Of a stretch of 64,000 bases of DNA, positions 48,717 through 62,764 are shown one piece after another. Position numbers and translations under genes: made by a program. The notes under the pieces are model-generated. The model saw only the letters and a program-made list of their open reading frames with translations. It was not told the origin of the DNA and did not search any database. Numbering within the stretch: position 1 is the stretch's first letter; every line of letters begins with the position of its first letter. The DNA comes from Acanthornis magna (lineage: Eukaryota > Chordata > Aves > Passeriformes > Acanthizidae), in NCBI GenBank assembly GCA_036785705.1, contig JAWUZG010000084.1:16443501-16507500 (forward strand), in the 5' to 3' direction.

Positions 48717-51700
48717 TGCTTAATTTTAGGGAAGGAATTTCTTGTTTGTTTGGCTTTTTGTGCAATTCAATTTATGCCCAAAGTAAAGTAAGTCAGTAGG
48801 AAAAAGGTCACTAAAAGTCTGAATATAAAATACTGGTATAAAATTGCTGGCAGATCAGGTAAAACTTTCCTTAACAATGGAAAGACAAGAAAAAGAAATT
48901 TTGATCCATGTCTCCAGAATTATTTAATGAATGGAATATTTAAGATACAAGATCTATATATATACACACATATATTGTTTTCATCTCTTACTCTGCACTG
49001 AAACATTGTTTCATGTATGGTGATCCAGATTGCAATAAAAACAGTGCTTACAAAATGCCTTTTATTCAAGTATCTTTCATTCAACTTATATTTTAAGTTC
49101 ACAAAATCTCTTCTTAAATCCCTCTCCCACTTCTTAAATTACATTAAATTTGTTTAGATGTCTGAACTCTTATAAATAGAGAGTGTTGGCTGTATATATT
49201 GTAGAAGGATCTGTCCTGCAGTATGCAAATGTAATTTCTTAAGTTACAGAGAGGTAAAAAGGAGCACAAAGAATCTGTGTAGTTTGTTTCAAACAATGAG
49301 TAAGAGGCCACAGAAAGGTCAAAGTCAAGAAATCTCTAGTGGTGACCACTGCAGTGCACAAGACTGTCCATTCCTATATTACTAAATATTACTATATTTA
49401 GATGCATGTCCTAATTGCATTTTCCCTTCAAAAGGTATAATTTGAAAGGACAGAGGGGAGAAAGATGTGAAGCAAGATCTGATATGTTTTCTTGATTTTG
49501 GGAGGTGGGTGATAGTTTCATTACTTGTTTTGGGAAAAACTTATTCTGAAACCTTTCTGAAAGCAGTTCCTTTTTTACCTAACCTCCATGTAGTTGGTGT
49601 TATAAATCATCAGAGATCTACATGACTAATGTGTGGAGATTTATATCCCACTCCTACAAAAAAAAATATATGGAAGCAGGTGCTTTGCTATTGAGTATAA
49701 AAAATACTATTTCCCTGCTACTATGCTACAATGCAACAACAGGTGCAAAGAATCATCACTTTAATATGCCAAATATTAAGGCCAAATTACATAATAATGC
49801 CAAATACACTCCAAAACTTTCAAGTGCAATCTAACCACTTAAACACACATACATACACTTACAGAAATATATAGCTGCAGCAGTGAAAGTAGTTCAGCTC
49901 ATACCAGTGAAATTAAACTGACAGCTCCTCTAGTACATTTTTGCCTCAATATAGAATCTGTTTTAGTTTCAGTGAGGCTTCATTTTGGTCCATAGCTCCA
50001 TCTGCATGGAAAACCTGACAGGAACAGTGTTGTATCCTAGAAGTTTTTAACTTTCCATTAAAAAGAGCTACAGAAATGCTCAGAATGAGGCAACAGTTCG
50101 CTTTCCTCCAGTCCCCTCAGACACCTCTCCCAAATGCCATGATCATTCAGTGATAGTTCTAGTCTTCAAGAGACCTCTGGCAGCAAAGTACTCTTTGGAA
50201 GCATGATGTGACAGAAAGAGCTTTGGAACTCTGCGGCCACTGGGAGGAGATGAGCTATTGACAGACAATATTCATATGGAATTCTGGTCAAGGATCGAGG
50301 TGCAGCCCCATCAAAGTTAGATTTCCTAGTAAGTAAACCAAGTCCGTGCTGGTCTCTGTAATCATGTGGCTGGTCCCAAGCTAGCTCAATGGTTTGAGAA
50401 GCAGTTACTTGAACCTCTGATGAGAATTTGGAGAAGGGACCGGGAGGGAGGTAAGAGAAAAGGACCATCCCAAACAGGACTTCAATAGTAGGGAAATTAC
50501 CTGGTTTCTGTGGGAGTCATAAGAGAGCAGTAAAGGATATTTAGCCTCCTTCCTTGAAAATCCAGAACTACACTATATGGAACATACATGCAGAGTAATG
50601 CATAAAGATTAAGATGGGGTATGAATTTTCAAAATGCTGATTACTACACTGACTACCTAGACAGACATTCTCAGTGATTATTAACAGTACCTTTGGATAA
50701 TGTAACCTAACATGCACTAGCCACGCCAACAATCAGTACAAGTGCAGGTTAGTGCTCTGTACTCCTGGGATGCACATTGTTTCTCCTATGAGCAAGCACA
50801 CGAGGTCACCCAACTCATTTTTATAATACCTGCAAAAGTAGTGTTATCTATCCAAAGGAAGGGTACAGTAAAGGGTGCAAAAGGGAGAACAATATAGAAA
50901 AGAGTAGCAAGGTTAGAATTCTAACTTTGTCTCTAACCTCACCCAGGGCTTCCTAACATTAGGAGTGCCCTTTGCTACCTCAGAGAATATTTTCCTGGAT
51001 TCCATGACCTTTTGGATTGACTACACTCAGCAGTAACAATGAAATTGTACTCTACTTCAGAAAGGCTCATGAATGGAGGAAACCCAATTTATATGAAAAA
51101 ATTGATTTGGACTATAGAATTCTAAACAGAGGAAGGGAACACCAACCTCACCAGTAAGTATGAAATATGTATATTTATTTTAGATTTCCATCAGCAATTT
51201 TTTTCAGAAGTGTTTAAAACAAACAGTGTCCAAGAAAGGTGAAGAGTAACTAGAAATATGAGGAGTTAGCCCATTGAGACTGCAAGCAATTTCAACCTAC
51301 ACTAACAGAACCTATTATGCAGAGATGCAGCGGAAAGTTTACTTAATTCTTTCTTCCTCTCTCTCTTCCCAAACCTAAGACATGAATTAGCAAAGGAAGC
51401 AAATAAGTAAAATCAAGTCCACAAATTGAGTTATTTTATGAAGACAGAAACATTTCTAGTCTGAAATGCTTAGCAGCCGCTCAAAGCAAGAAGAGGATGT
51501 GTTCAAAGCAATCTTTAGTGTCGAGTAAGCAGAGAGCATGTTGGATACAGCAACTTTGACACCTCTATATTTAGCCCATTTCAGACCTGGAAAGAAGTCT
51601 AGCATTAAGACCAGCTACTGCAGAAATTCATATCTGGATTCATATCAGAAGCCTAAATTGGATAAAAGCTCAGAGACAAAAATTTTGATTTTGATTTAGA

Positions 51701-54611
51701 TATTGAACACCTGGATCAGCTTAAACAAATGGAATTCTTCAGGCTGGAGGCCCAGGTTGCTGAAAAGACAGTGTTTCAGAAGGGAAACACCTAAAACTTG
51801 CAAACCTCTGTACTATGAAGAGAACTCTGGAGGAGGCAGAAGCTTGGTCACATAAATAAGTTAGTGGATCAGGTACTGAGTGAACAAGTAACTACACACG
51901 GTATTTGCTCACCCGCAGCACAGCCTTCAAAATTCATCGTTATAGAACATTTCAGATTTGACAAATTCACAGATTTCAAAGGACATTTTTCCAACCAAGC
52001 AGAAATTTGACGTACTGAGTCAGAGTACTGTCATAAGGCAGCATATGACCCAAAAACTTCTTTGGTGCTCTGATAGCAATCTCAGCAGAGAGGGAATGAT
52101 GGACTGCAGACTGAAGTCCTTTGGGGTGTTTTGCTCATAGCAAGCTACACATATTTGTTGGTGACAGGGTTGGAAGCCTGGTTATAGATGCCCAGGCTAC
52201 ATTCCTTCTTCCTGCAGGATCACAGGCTGAGGGACCTCAGAATCATCTACTCCTTCTTTCTGAATACCACAACATGCAAAACACAATAAGGCATACTTCA
52301 CTACAAGTCTTCCACAAAGAGAAGGATCCACGACAAGGACCCTAAGAGATAGAGAAAATACTTCTCCATGAATTTAAAAAATAGTAAATTATTTTCAGCA
52401 TTAAAATTCTACCCTTAATTTCAAATCTGAGTTTATGAGAACTCAGCTTCCATCTATTGTTTCTTCCTAGAATTTTACTTGGTATATTACAAAACATTTA
52501 CACATCTGGGTTTTTTCCTTTTAAACTAATCAGCTCTTGAGTTTCTTAATGAATAGATTAATATTAAAGTACTAAATTTTATTTTTTATTCAGCACTGAA
52601 TATTTTTTGTAGCTCTATTCTTTTCAACAAAATTTTTAAAATCTGGACAAATTCAAATGCAAACAGCATTCCAGTTTTCTCACTGACATTGTTTAAATCA
52701 CTACTCTGTTTCTCTGGCATGACATAATACTTAACACTATCACTGTGGGAGCTCATGTGGAAATCCTTGCCTGTTGCGATCTCAAATCCTTTTCAGAGTT
52801 AGTTTTACAGATGAGTGTCCCTCATTCAGAATTTGTCCTTCTTATATGTAACATTTTGCATCCAATATCACTCACTAAACCTGTCTTATTTATAATGCTG
52901 CCTCACTTGGTCTCAAGGAAAAACTTCTCAGTTCATGTGATTGAAATCACTATAGCCAATGACATCTAACAGGCACACACTGCCAGCTCAGGATCCACAG
53001 TACGACAAATAAACACCATACTAGATACTTCCAAAATGGCAATAAATACCTAAAACTTTTTAAAACCTTTATACAATTAATCCCCCAAAGCAATATCACT
53101 CAGGCATCCTCACAGACCATGCCAGTTATGAGCACAACTACAAACTTCTCTCCTGTCACATCAGTTGTACTCCTTTTATACCTTATTTTTTTATAGAGGT
53201 TGTTATATGATTTCCTCTTTTCTCCCTACTATGTACTAGTTTGTTTTGATATTGGTTTAATTGTTAAGTTTGTACTTCATTTTCTCTTGCATCAAAGACA
53301 GACTCAAAGTCAAATGTGAACTCTTTTATGATTTGGGTTTTTCTCTGGCTAAACAATATATTCCTAGAAACTGTCCAGTCTATATTCACAGCCTTTTCAG
53401 AGCCTTCTGTTTATATGTCCTGTCCAGTCAATTTTTCTCATAATTTTTCTCAGGTTTAGAAGATAGGTATTTCTGAAGCAGCAGCATCGACTGCTTTTAT
53501 CTTTGATTTGCCATAGGCAATCATCAGCTTCATCTTTCTTTGCTACAAAAAAAAATCTTATCTAGATGATACTTTAAATTAGATGCAATACCTTCTGTGA
53601 TAGGAATTTATTATCTATATTTCTTTGCAACTCTTAATGACATTCTACCACTGCTGATGACATTTTCATACATAACCCCAAACCTGAAATTTCCCATTAA
53701 AAAATGCAATTATTTTTTCCACATGCTACAGAACGTTACCTAAGGACTAAGCCATCCTCCACTATGGTTTGATTCAGTAGTCTTTAACAGATACCTCCAG
53801 GCCTTTACTTAATGTATGTAACTCAATCTTCAGGGCCAGACTACTCAGGAAAATGCACATTACAGAAAGAGGGCTATCAACATGAACATTCACTGAAGGT
53901 GAGGTTTTTTTTTACCTCCTTCTGGTTCAAAGGAGAAATCCATTATGGTTTTAATTCCCTGCACCATATACAGTCAAAATTCACACGGGCGTTAAATGCA
54001 ATAAAACTCTTACTGAAGTAGCAGACTGTGCACTGCATATGAGCAACCTGAAAGGCTAATGGGGTCACCATCCCTCCCCTCTAGTAGCTGTGTCATCAAC
54101 AACCTCAACACAAATGTACCTCCGTTCTTTAAAGGATGTAACAAATATAGAAGCTTTCCTCCGGAAAAATAAGATATAACCACTTGTAGAAGAACCTGCC
54201 TGTCCAATAAGGGCTCACAAACTGAGTAGGGGCAAAGAAAATCCTTGTAAAACCAAACAACTCAGTAAAGAACCCTTAACACAACAGATATACCCTTCGG
54301 CAAAGAAGCTCGTGGAATTGAATATATTTTTGCACACTTCATTTGAAACTTGCATGTACTGAGGAAGGGAAAAGTATGATTCCTTAAGCCTTTTCTTTCA
54401 GTCCCTGTAAAGCCTTCTCTAGCTTTTAAAAGGAAAACAATAGCATTTTTGTTAAACTGATTACAAAATGTCACAATATTCAGTTATAGATGAAAATAAT
54501 CAATACACAGAGATTACACCATCCTAAGGACTGAGAATTCAGACCTAAAATATGTCATTTTAAACACAGTTGGTTTTGTTAATGTAAGCTGAGGTTCTGC
54601 TGTGGCAGTGA
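48717..54611. other. Long AT-rich non-coding stretch, nothing recognised
   Basis: It contains a short TA/CA dinucleotide run (48955-48975). A somewhat GC-richer patch at 50160-50470 carries a 100-codon minus-strand frame and a GGAGGTAAGAG plus-strand donor-like site near its right edge, but no recognised protein motif. Confidence 0.55.
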
Positions 54612-54653
54612 GATTAATTAATTAATTACTACATTATTACATTAATTATTACA
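54612..54653. repeat. ATTA-unit cluster
   Basis: A tandem ATTA run (54613-54628) is followed by TACATTATTACATTAATTAT-type units. It is a simple repeat by composition and also supplies several homeodomain TAAT cores. Confidence 0.7.
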
Positions 54654-56583
54654 CTGATGAAAAAGATGCATTAATATTTGGAATGTCAGCAGGGATGGCA
54701 AAGGAACGAGGAACCTTTGGAAACTTTGAAGCTTGTAGCCTATGAATTCAAAATGGTATCATCTTCTTATGTCTCTAAATACAAATACTTATGCTACTAT
54801 TAATCTGTGGAAATAAAGAAAAAGCAAAACTAAAACCTACAGAGCAAGATCAGTCCTGCTGAAGTAATTATTAAATATCCAATTGAGATCAGTTGGAGCA
54901 AAACTGTTTATCTTCTCACGATGGCAGAAGAAAAAGAAATGTAAAAGGAATTAAAGTAGGTGCGTGGAAGTATTGTTACAGAACCAACTAGCTCATACAC
55001 ATTGCAATGCTGAATGAGAACTGAAAAATGGGCATTAGTGAATAAAAAAACCCCAATCCTTTTAATTAATTCCTGCAAGACAGAAATCTCACTTATAGTT
55101 CATGGAGAGACTGTCATCCTCTTCTCTTATATGAACAGTCCACTAATAGCTGGTTTTGGAGATTAACAAGAAAGTAAAATGTTGGTCTATAGCTGATGAA
55201 AATCAAATATGATGAAAATTTCATCCTCCAGTCCCTACCATAAGTTCCATTCAAGACAACGAAATCTGACGATCTTCAGTAATTTGATGAGAACAGTGCA
55301 TGAGAAGTGAGGTGAGTACCTGCCCATCCCAATCACAGATGGCCACCTTTTTGCCATCGCAAAGATTCTGGGGTAAGTTCAAAGTACACAAACAGAGTCA
55401 GTGCCTGCCTAAGGTCTTAAGATGGTTTTTAGCTGAAGATCATGACTAAGGTGCGATGCTAAGCAGTCTGAGGAAAGCTGCAGTGCTGTGACTCATGCTG
55501 CACCCCCCATTGATAGCCAGGCTCTTCATGTGCCTGGCTTTATTTCCCATGGAGCATGGCATGTGAGGGAAGAGATTATTGCCATGGAAGTGAAGAAAAG
55601 CTTGTAAGCAAAATCAAAATGTGCTGCAGATCTGAAGGACACTAATACTTTCTGAAACTTACTACCACTGCTTTTCAGATCCTTTGGGCAACAATTCTTC
55701 TATGTACGGTGAAGGAAAAACACCAGCTCCTGGGCCTGCTAGAAGTCAGTTCATACAAATATGAAAGGAAGTCACATCCATATTTCTGAGGATTATTTTA
55801 ATGCACAGGACTGTATGAATCCCATAATCCCATAGCTGTGAACTGATTCCTCAAACACAAAGAGCATTAATGAATGCTCTGAATTGCTGCTGGTTTGCAG
55901 AGAAAATATCATTTATTTAACTTATCTTGCTGCAATACTTCTCACTAAGCTTTATCTAGTTGCAAGTGAAATAATTGTCGATGGAATCTTTTGCTTTTTT
56001 GGGGGGTTGGTTGGTTTCCTTTTTAATTCTGCTGGTTCCTGGTTATATTGCTCCCCCACAGTCCTGACATAACAAGTACAAGCTTGGCAGCAAAACCATG
56101 GTAGATTTTATTCAGTGGTCTGATGCTGCCTCTCTCCCTTTCACAAGCAGCAAAGGTAAATCTTGCCTTAGCACTGTGAAAACAGAATTTCAAGACTTAT
56201 TGCAGTGGTGTTAGTATTTAAATTTACACAAGCTATGGTATATACCTGAAATGCATTTTAATACGCCCAAGGAATAGACTCAGTCCTGGAAAGTTCATTG
56301 TTGTTTCTAATTGTCAGCGACTGCTACACTTTGCTTGCCTGCAGCTATCCAATTAACAAATCACCACTACAGAAAATATTGTAATATGCTCGATGTCCTA
56401 ACGACAAGTCTCACACTCCACTTCTATCCAGCAATTTCCTCCTAATTTGGTTTCCAACATCTAAGTGAATGTCAGTGAAGAACATACAGACAGGTATACC
56501 ACCAGACAACGCAGCCTGCAAACAACTTTTGCTACTGCTGTGCAAAGTTCTGATGTGGAGATATTCCTGGTAGTTTAGAATAT
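54654..56583. other. Non-coding stretch, nothing recognised
   Basis: Two donor-like sites (GAGGTGAGTAC near 55310 and GGGGTAAGT near 55370) lie in a moderately GC-rich patch, but no exon can be supported. A T/G patch lies at 55990-56020. Confidence 0.5.
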
Positions 56584-56607
56584 GGAGAGAGAGGGAGAGA
56601 GAGAAGG
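56584..56607. repeat. Short GA microsatellite
   Basis: GAGA units interrupted by GGG. A purine tract of about 24 bases. Confidence 0.75.
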
Positions 56608-59600
56608 AAAACTCAACTCCAGAAGTGGAAAACATGTAACTTGTGCCCTGAGATATCGCTATGGCAACATTTAAACAATGAACAGAAAGCCCTGCAGGAT
56701 TCTGCTCTCGCTTCCTTGGATACCAAATGTAAATCCTGATTCTCTTTTATTGTGTGCATGCACAAGCGTCTGATTTTTGCCTTCTCTGCTAACAGATAGC
56801 AAAGTATCCAGGCCCCCTACCAGGAAGTACGCATTAATTCACTTCCATGTATTGCAGCTTCTGAATATGCAATTAAAACACACCACTAGCCATAATCATC
56901 ACCCCACTTGTGTCCCCATTTCTACCCCTTAGGAGAAAAAAATGACCATGATAGTACAGCTAAATAACAGGTGCCCTTTTTTTTCTGAATCGAATCATTA
57001 AATAAGCCACCCTAAAACATCACAAGCCAATTCCCAACATCTTCTGCCATGACAGGAAGTAGAGGCAGGATCTTTTCCAAGGGCAGCTCCTTGTCCAAGC
57101 TCGAGACTCAAGCATGCTGCAAGGATGCCTTCCAGATCAGCACGGCTGCTGCTATTCCTAAATCCTTGTCATCTAGGCTGTCCTGTGGGAGGCTGAAGGA
57201 GGCTTGTTTTTGGTTATGATTTTCATCAAGCAGTTGGCAATGGGATGAAAGGCCCCTGAGAACAGTAACCCAAAATCCAGTCAGCTTGACTACTCTAGAA
57301 AATACTTGCTAAGTGCTAATTGTGTATCTTCAGAGTAATTCTCATCCCAGACTGAAAATGGCACTAATTCCAGCACCCTTCCCTCTCTCCTTGTTCCCTT
57401 ACCAGCCATCAGAAACAAAGGCATATCTCCAACATGAAGCCACTCTGGCAAGACCGAGATGGAGGCTCTCTCACGCTGCTGCTGTGCACAGTGCACTCCT
57501 TCACTGAATATACTGCAACTTGGAAAGCCTGCCTTGGGATTTTTCACCAGCACCAAGCTCTCTCAAAATGTGCTAAAATCCTGTCCTGAGCCCCATCCAA
57601 AATCTTCCTGCCTCATATTGCATCTGCAAGAATCTTCATGCCAAATGGGAGTTAGCTTTTTAGGTCACAGGCAAATAATTTTAAAGCCTATATATAGGAA
57701 GCCATGGCAACACCTCTGGAATCCCTTTGTTTTTCTCCAGTCCCACACAATTGCTTGTATTGGCTCACATCCACAGCATTTTTTCTTGGGTCTCACCTAA
57801 TCTGAAAGCCCATTTTTCACTTGTCACTGGTATCAGGCTGGGAGACATTGTGACACAAAATTTGCCGCTCCAGCAAACTGAACCTGCTTCAATTCTAGAT
57901 CAGTGCAAATCATTCCTGACACAAGAAAAGACACAGACTAGCCACCCCCTTGCATTAATAACTTACAGTTTGCCTGAAGTTTGAGGTATGTGACCTCTGA
58001 CCTTCTGGGAAACAATTAGAACAAACAAAGCAGGACCTTCCAATACAGCTTTATCTTTCCCCCTGTACAAGCATTTAGTGCCTAAATATACACATAATGG
58101 TTCCCTGCCCAGTGCCAATCCCAGCTGCCTGGGGCCACTACCAAAAATATCATCCATGGCTTGAAGAGGAGACAGCCCTCAGGACCAGCATATGCTACTG
58201 AGTGACACACCTGTGCTCGGACACCTGCGAGGGAAGTGGCAGAGACAGCCAGCTCTGGCCTCTGGCTGAGGAGATGTGTTGCTTCTCACTAAGCTGGATG
58301 TTTGGACAAACGTTTTTGGCTATTTATTTTATGATCAGCCCTTTGGGCTCTGGGTAAGCCTCAGCACAAATACTGAGAAATGCTACACTCATTCCCATTT
58401 TGATATGGAATGAGTTAAACTGGGTTGTTCCATGTGTCTTTTGGCTACTGTATTAAGTGAATGATTCACTGAAGTGTGAAACTGTTGCCTCTTTGGAAGC
58501 AGACACACATCCCTAGCTCTTTAATGTTGACAAGGTTTGCCTATTTCAGCCCAAACGGATGACTGAATTTTCCCAGTGCTTCCTTATCAAGTCAAGAAAA
58601 CGCTCCTGTTAGTTATTGTACAAAATGAATGGGGCACCTATGACAGCTTTCTATTGTCAAAAACTGGAGTTGCTCTATCAAATTTTCTGTTTATGTGTTC
58701 ACTTGACAGCAATCCAGGGAAAAGCTTGGAGATGCCTTTTCCTTAGCCAGCTTCCTTTTCCTTCAGTAATTACTGAGCAGCAGCTTAACATAAATTTAGC
58801 TTTTCTATTACTGCAACTGCTGATGTAAGTGTAGCCCACAATAGAGCACAGACTTACCATGATACATGAAGGAATGAACAAGAGAGAGTTTTGCACTTAT
58901 TTTCAGATCCTGACAAACTTATTACCCATTTAGTGTCCCACCAGGAAACATGTGCTCAAAGAAAAAAAGGAGGTTGAAGCACCTCATACTAAAACGATTT
59001 GGTTATACTGAGGAGGATGAGAGTAACTGGAGCCAGAAGGAAAAATTTTTGCTGTGCCTGCTTCCTTCTTTTTCTGAGCACAACAGCACAAAGGCTCTCA
59101 TTTGTTCGCGTGGCCAAACAAAAACTCAGAGATTTCCTCAGGAACAGAATTGAACCCTAAATCTTAATCCTTTTCAAGTAGCCCATGTTTAAGAGGCATG
59201 ACCTCCAAACAGAAGCACATGGGACACATTTGAAAGGCAGAAGTTCTCATTTCCATTATGCCAAAAGATTCAGGACATTCACATGAAGTAACAGTAGTGA
59301 TAGACGTGAATGGAGAAAGGGGGGAAAAAAGGAGGCTAATATTCATTTGTGTATTTATCCAGGGAAGTTACAGCTCTGTTTTGTTTCATGCAGGAAACTT
59401 GTGAAGTGAGAAATGCTGTCAGAAAATAAAAGAGCTAAAATCTGGATCTACCAACACTTCTTTCCTTCCTGACTGCTCTCCCCTTCTCCAGAATATTGCT
59501 GCTAGAGAAAAGTAAAATGAGTGGCAAAGGTAGTTCTGCACCATGCCTGCCAAAAAAAACCCCAAACCCATTCTTATTCAATGGCTCATTTCATTAGTTG

Positions 59601-60798
59601 TTTCCCCCTCTCATTCTGCACCAGTTTTGGCCAAATACATACAGCTGGAGCCTTAAGATGGAGAGGCCAAGGTTGAAGAAGGCAGAGGTGAGGGAGGACA
59701 GAAGGGGAAGAAAAAGAAGGAAAACTCCCTACCCATGAGCTATGCAGTCATGCCAGGAGAGGGGACGGAAGTAGCACTCTTCCCCACAGGAAAACACGGA
59801 CCTCTATTTTAAACATCATGTTATCCTCCCTTTATTCCACACTCCCACATGACATTCCTCCAGGAAGGAAGAGATATTTACTGGTCTGTTACACATCACT
59901 GCTAATTTGTGAACCCCACCATCTACAAGCCACTTTTTAATTCTTTTTGTTATCAGCATAATAAAAAATAATCTCCTAACACCTCAGTATCCTCTCACTG
60001 CTTGTCAATCAAAGTAAATCGCTTTCAACTGCCATGAAAGTCCTAGGGGACTCTGAAGGATTTACCACAAAATCACAAAGAATTTCCTAGGAGATCTGGA
60101 GGGCATGGGTGGTTAGTACAGCAGTTTCCTAAACTCCCCTTCCATAGAATGTTCTCTCTCTGCCTGTTACTGTCCTTTCTTAGCAATGGAGTGTAAAACA
60201 TGCCATTTCTGTCAGAGCTGCGTCCTCAAAATCCATTAAAAGCCCCTGCCCCACACCCCCCCACTCCCGCCAAAAGCCATCCTTCACCTCCCTGCTTGAT
60301 CATAAAATGCTCCTGTTAATACACCGTATTGATCTGCAATGTCAGACTGGATACCAGCATTCAAATCAGAGCCTTGAACTATTTTAAACACTTACTAAAT
60401 AAATAAACCTCCTCTGTGCATCTAATTCTATGCAACTTGAATCTGTTTGTAGAGACTGGGCAATCAGGCAGCACCCCCCACTCGCTGCAAGGGCTTTCAC
60501 AAAAGATTTATTTCCCAGTGAACATTTACAAATCCTATAGAGACACACAGGCAGGTGTCTGCAACATCCTACCAAGGCTCGAGTTTTACTAATAGGAATT
60601 TGAGCTACTGTGAGAATTCAGTTCTAGCCTCATTCCTTCCCTTCTCTCTTCCCAACCACCCCCCTCCAGCCATTATCAAAATACAGTCAGGTTCATTACT
60701 CAGGTGGGGGGAAAGACTGAGAAAAGAGGGAAAAGGATGAAAGAAGAGAGGCAATGGGGTACATTTCCTTTTCCAAAAAATAATAAAATGGAAAGTGT
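56608..60798. other. Non-coding stretch, rising GC content, nothing recognised
   Basis: No exon or repeat family is recognised. GC content rises toward the right, with patches near 57310-57560 and 58120-58280, and a C-rich patch at 60245-60275. The open frames in these patches overlap on both strands and lack known domains. Confidence 0.5.
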
Positions 60799-62280
60799 AC
60801 TCACTGTATCCTCAAAGACTATCCAGCTGGAAATCCGAGTGATTATGAAAAACCAGGGTGGGGGAGGGGTTAGAAAACTATTTCATTTCAGCAAGCAAAC
60901 CAAAATTAAAAACAAGAAAGGAAATTTTAAAAAAAAAGAAAAAAGAGGATATCCAATTGCAATTTCCCAGCAATTTCAGTCCATACAGGTGCCAATCCAA
61001 CCCAACACTGCTGAACTCTCCCCCTCTGGCAATTTTGCTTTCTTCTTCTCTGTCCTTTATTTTCTCTGTGGCTTTCAACTTTTCTGCTTAAAATTTCTGT
61101 CGTGGTAACATTGATGTTTGCCTTCACTGAAGAATAGTGGTTTAAAATAACAGGAAAAAAACAAAAATCCTTGCAGAGGATGAACGGTCCTTTTCCTTTC
61201 TGAAACTTTTCATTCCACTGTGGATCGTTTGCCTAGTTTCCTTTTTCTGAGGTTTTCTGCCTCTCTGGCTCCACTGCTCCCCATTGCTCTCTATTTGTTT
61301 TTTCTCTGGAGAGCAGAAATAACTGTATTTCCTTTTAAGCAATCCTCCATCTGTATTCTTTTAATGTAATTTTGTTGTGACACTTAAGATCCAGGTCTTG
61401 CCAAGCAATTTTCTTTTTCCCCCTTCTTTGCTGCACTATCAATTATCCAATCCATGTGTCTCCACATTAGAATGGGGATTCCCATTCTTCTTTTTCTCTA
61501 TTCCCCCACACTCCTTTAGAAAAGAATCTCCTTTTGCATTTAAATTTTTATTCCTGTCTGTCAAAACAATAAACTTTTAGTCTCTCTCCCCCCTCTCCAA
61601 AGATCTGATTAGATTTCCAATCACAACCCAGTGCGCAATTGGATTTTTGATTTCGGCAAGAAGCCAGCAATCCACAGCATCAGCACCCTCTCCTTGTTTC
61701 AAACTCCACGTTATATCCTTTTGCCTTCCCTCCAACTCCTCTGCATTTTCATAATTTCACATTAAATGAAATGAAGGAGGGAGGGAGTAGAGAAAAATTC
61801 AAGGTTCCCACCAGCTGTCAAGAATAAATCCATCACCTCGTTATTTTTTAAACACTTGGGATGGGTATTTTTAACGCCCACTCTCGCCTTCGCTCCCCCC
61901 ACTTCTCAAAATCCTTCAGACGTTAAAACTCCCCCGATGGGGCACAAAGAAACCCGGGAAGATGTGATTTGTCCTCTTAGCTGTACATTTCAGAAGCACC
62001 CTTTGCTTTTCATTTTAGCTTCCTCTCCATCTTTTGTCCAGCAGCTATATGAATCCAGAAGCACCGAGACGGATAAACTTCTATTTCTTCTTTGAGGAGA
62101 GAGAGGGAAAGAGAGACAGGAAGGATAAAAGCTCTCCCGTCTCTGCCTCCCTTTTCCTCCTTTTCTGTGTTTCAATGCAGGTCTGATCTCATTTCCAAGC
62201 TCAGCCTGCTGTATTTCAGATGTACAAGTTGGATTTCCCTTCTGCACAGCAGTGAGTTAGTCTCCCATCTTCTTCCACAT

Positions 62281-62337
62281 GCCAGTTATCTTCCCCCTTT
62301 TCTTCCTTCCTTCCTGCCTCCCTCCCTTCCAAGATGA
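62281..62337. repeat. Polypyrimidine (CTTCC)-type tract
   Basis: Imperfect CTTCCTTCC and CCTCC units on the plus strand in the promoter-like region. Confidence 0.75.
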
Positions 62338-62681
62338 CACAGTCCCAGGAGCGCAGCCGCTTCTTTCAGCTTTTAGTTTCATCCCTGACATGCATAGTCC
62401 TTCGCACAGCCGAAACGCTTCCTTCCTCCTGTGAGCTGCAGCTTGAATTCTTCCTGTGTGTGCATGTAGGGACGCATGTATGTGTATATCCAGCTCCTGA
62501 CAGCTGCTGCTGGTGCTGCGAGTAGCTCCGCTTTCAGTCGCTCTGCCTTTCTGTTACTCCCCACCTTTCAGTGGCACCCTAGGATTTGCAAATGTCCCAG
62601 GGCCGGTCTCTCTGGCTACACTCCTCCTTCTCCCCTTCCGTTCTCTCCCCTCTTCCTCTGTTGTGGTTGTTTTGTTTTTTT

Positions 62682-62736
62682 CCCCCCCTCTTTTCCCCCC
62701 CCCTCCCTTCTTCTTCTCTCCCCCCCCCCACCCCCC
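62682..62736 (-). promoter_or_regulatory. Consecutive C-tracts; G-quadruplex potential on minus strand
   Basis: C runs of 7 (62682-62688), 9 (62695-62703), 3 (62705-62707), 10 (62720-62729) and 6 (62731-62736) are separated by short T/C linkers or a single A. The minus strand therefore has at least four G-tracts of three or more within about 55 bases and could form a G-quadruplex, and the plus strand an i-motif. Such tracts are common just around CpG-type vertebrate start sites. Run lengths are error-prone in assembly. Confidence 0.75.
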
Positions 62737-62764
62737 TTTTCTCTGCTTGTGATCAGTAAAATAC

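Larger units (their letters stand above)
60799..62750 (-). other. Candidate untranslated first exon / promoter-proximal transcript region
   Basis: Across this interval the plus strand is strongly pyrimidine-rich (many TCC, CTT and CCC runs), so the minus strand is purine-rich, as many vertebrate 5' untranslated regions are. CpGs become frequent between about 61860 and 62640. Minus-strand GTGAGT at 60804-60799, preceded by ACA, is one possible splice donor. No minus-strand frame is long enough or motif-bearing enough to be coding, so any exon would be untranslated, with the coding exons to the left of the window. I could not identify the gene. It may equally be plain polypyrimidine sequence near a promoter. 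Confidence 0.33.

Noticed and set aside
50166..50468. 100-codon minus-strand frame near a donor-like GGTAAGAG
   Set aside because: The donor-like site is on the opposite strand to the frame, and no protein family is recognised.
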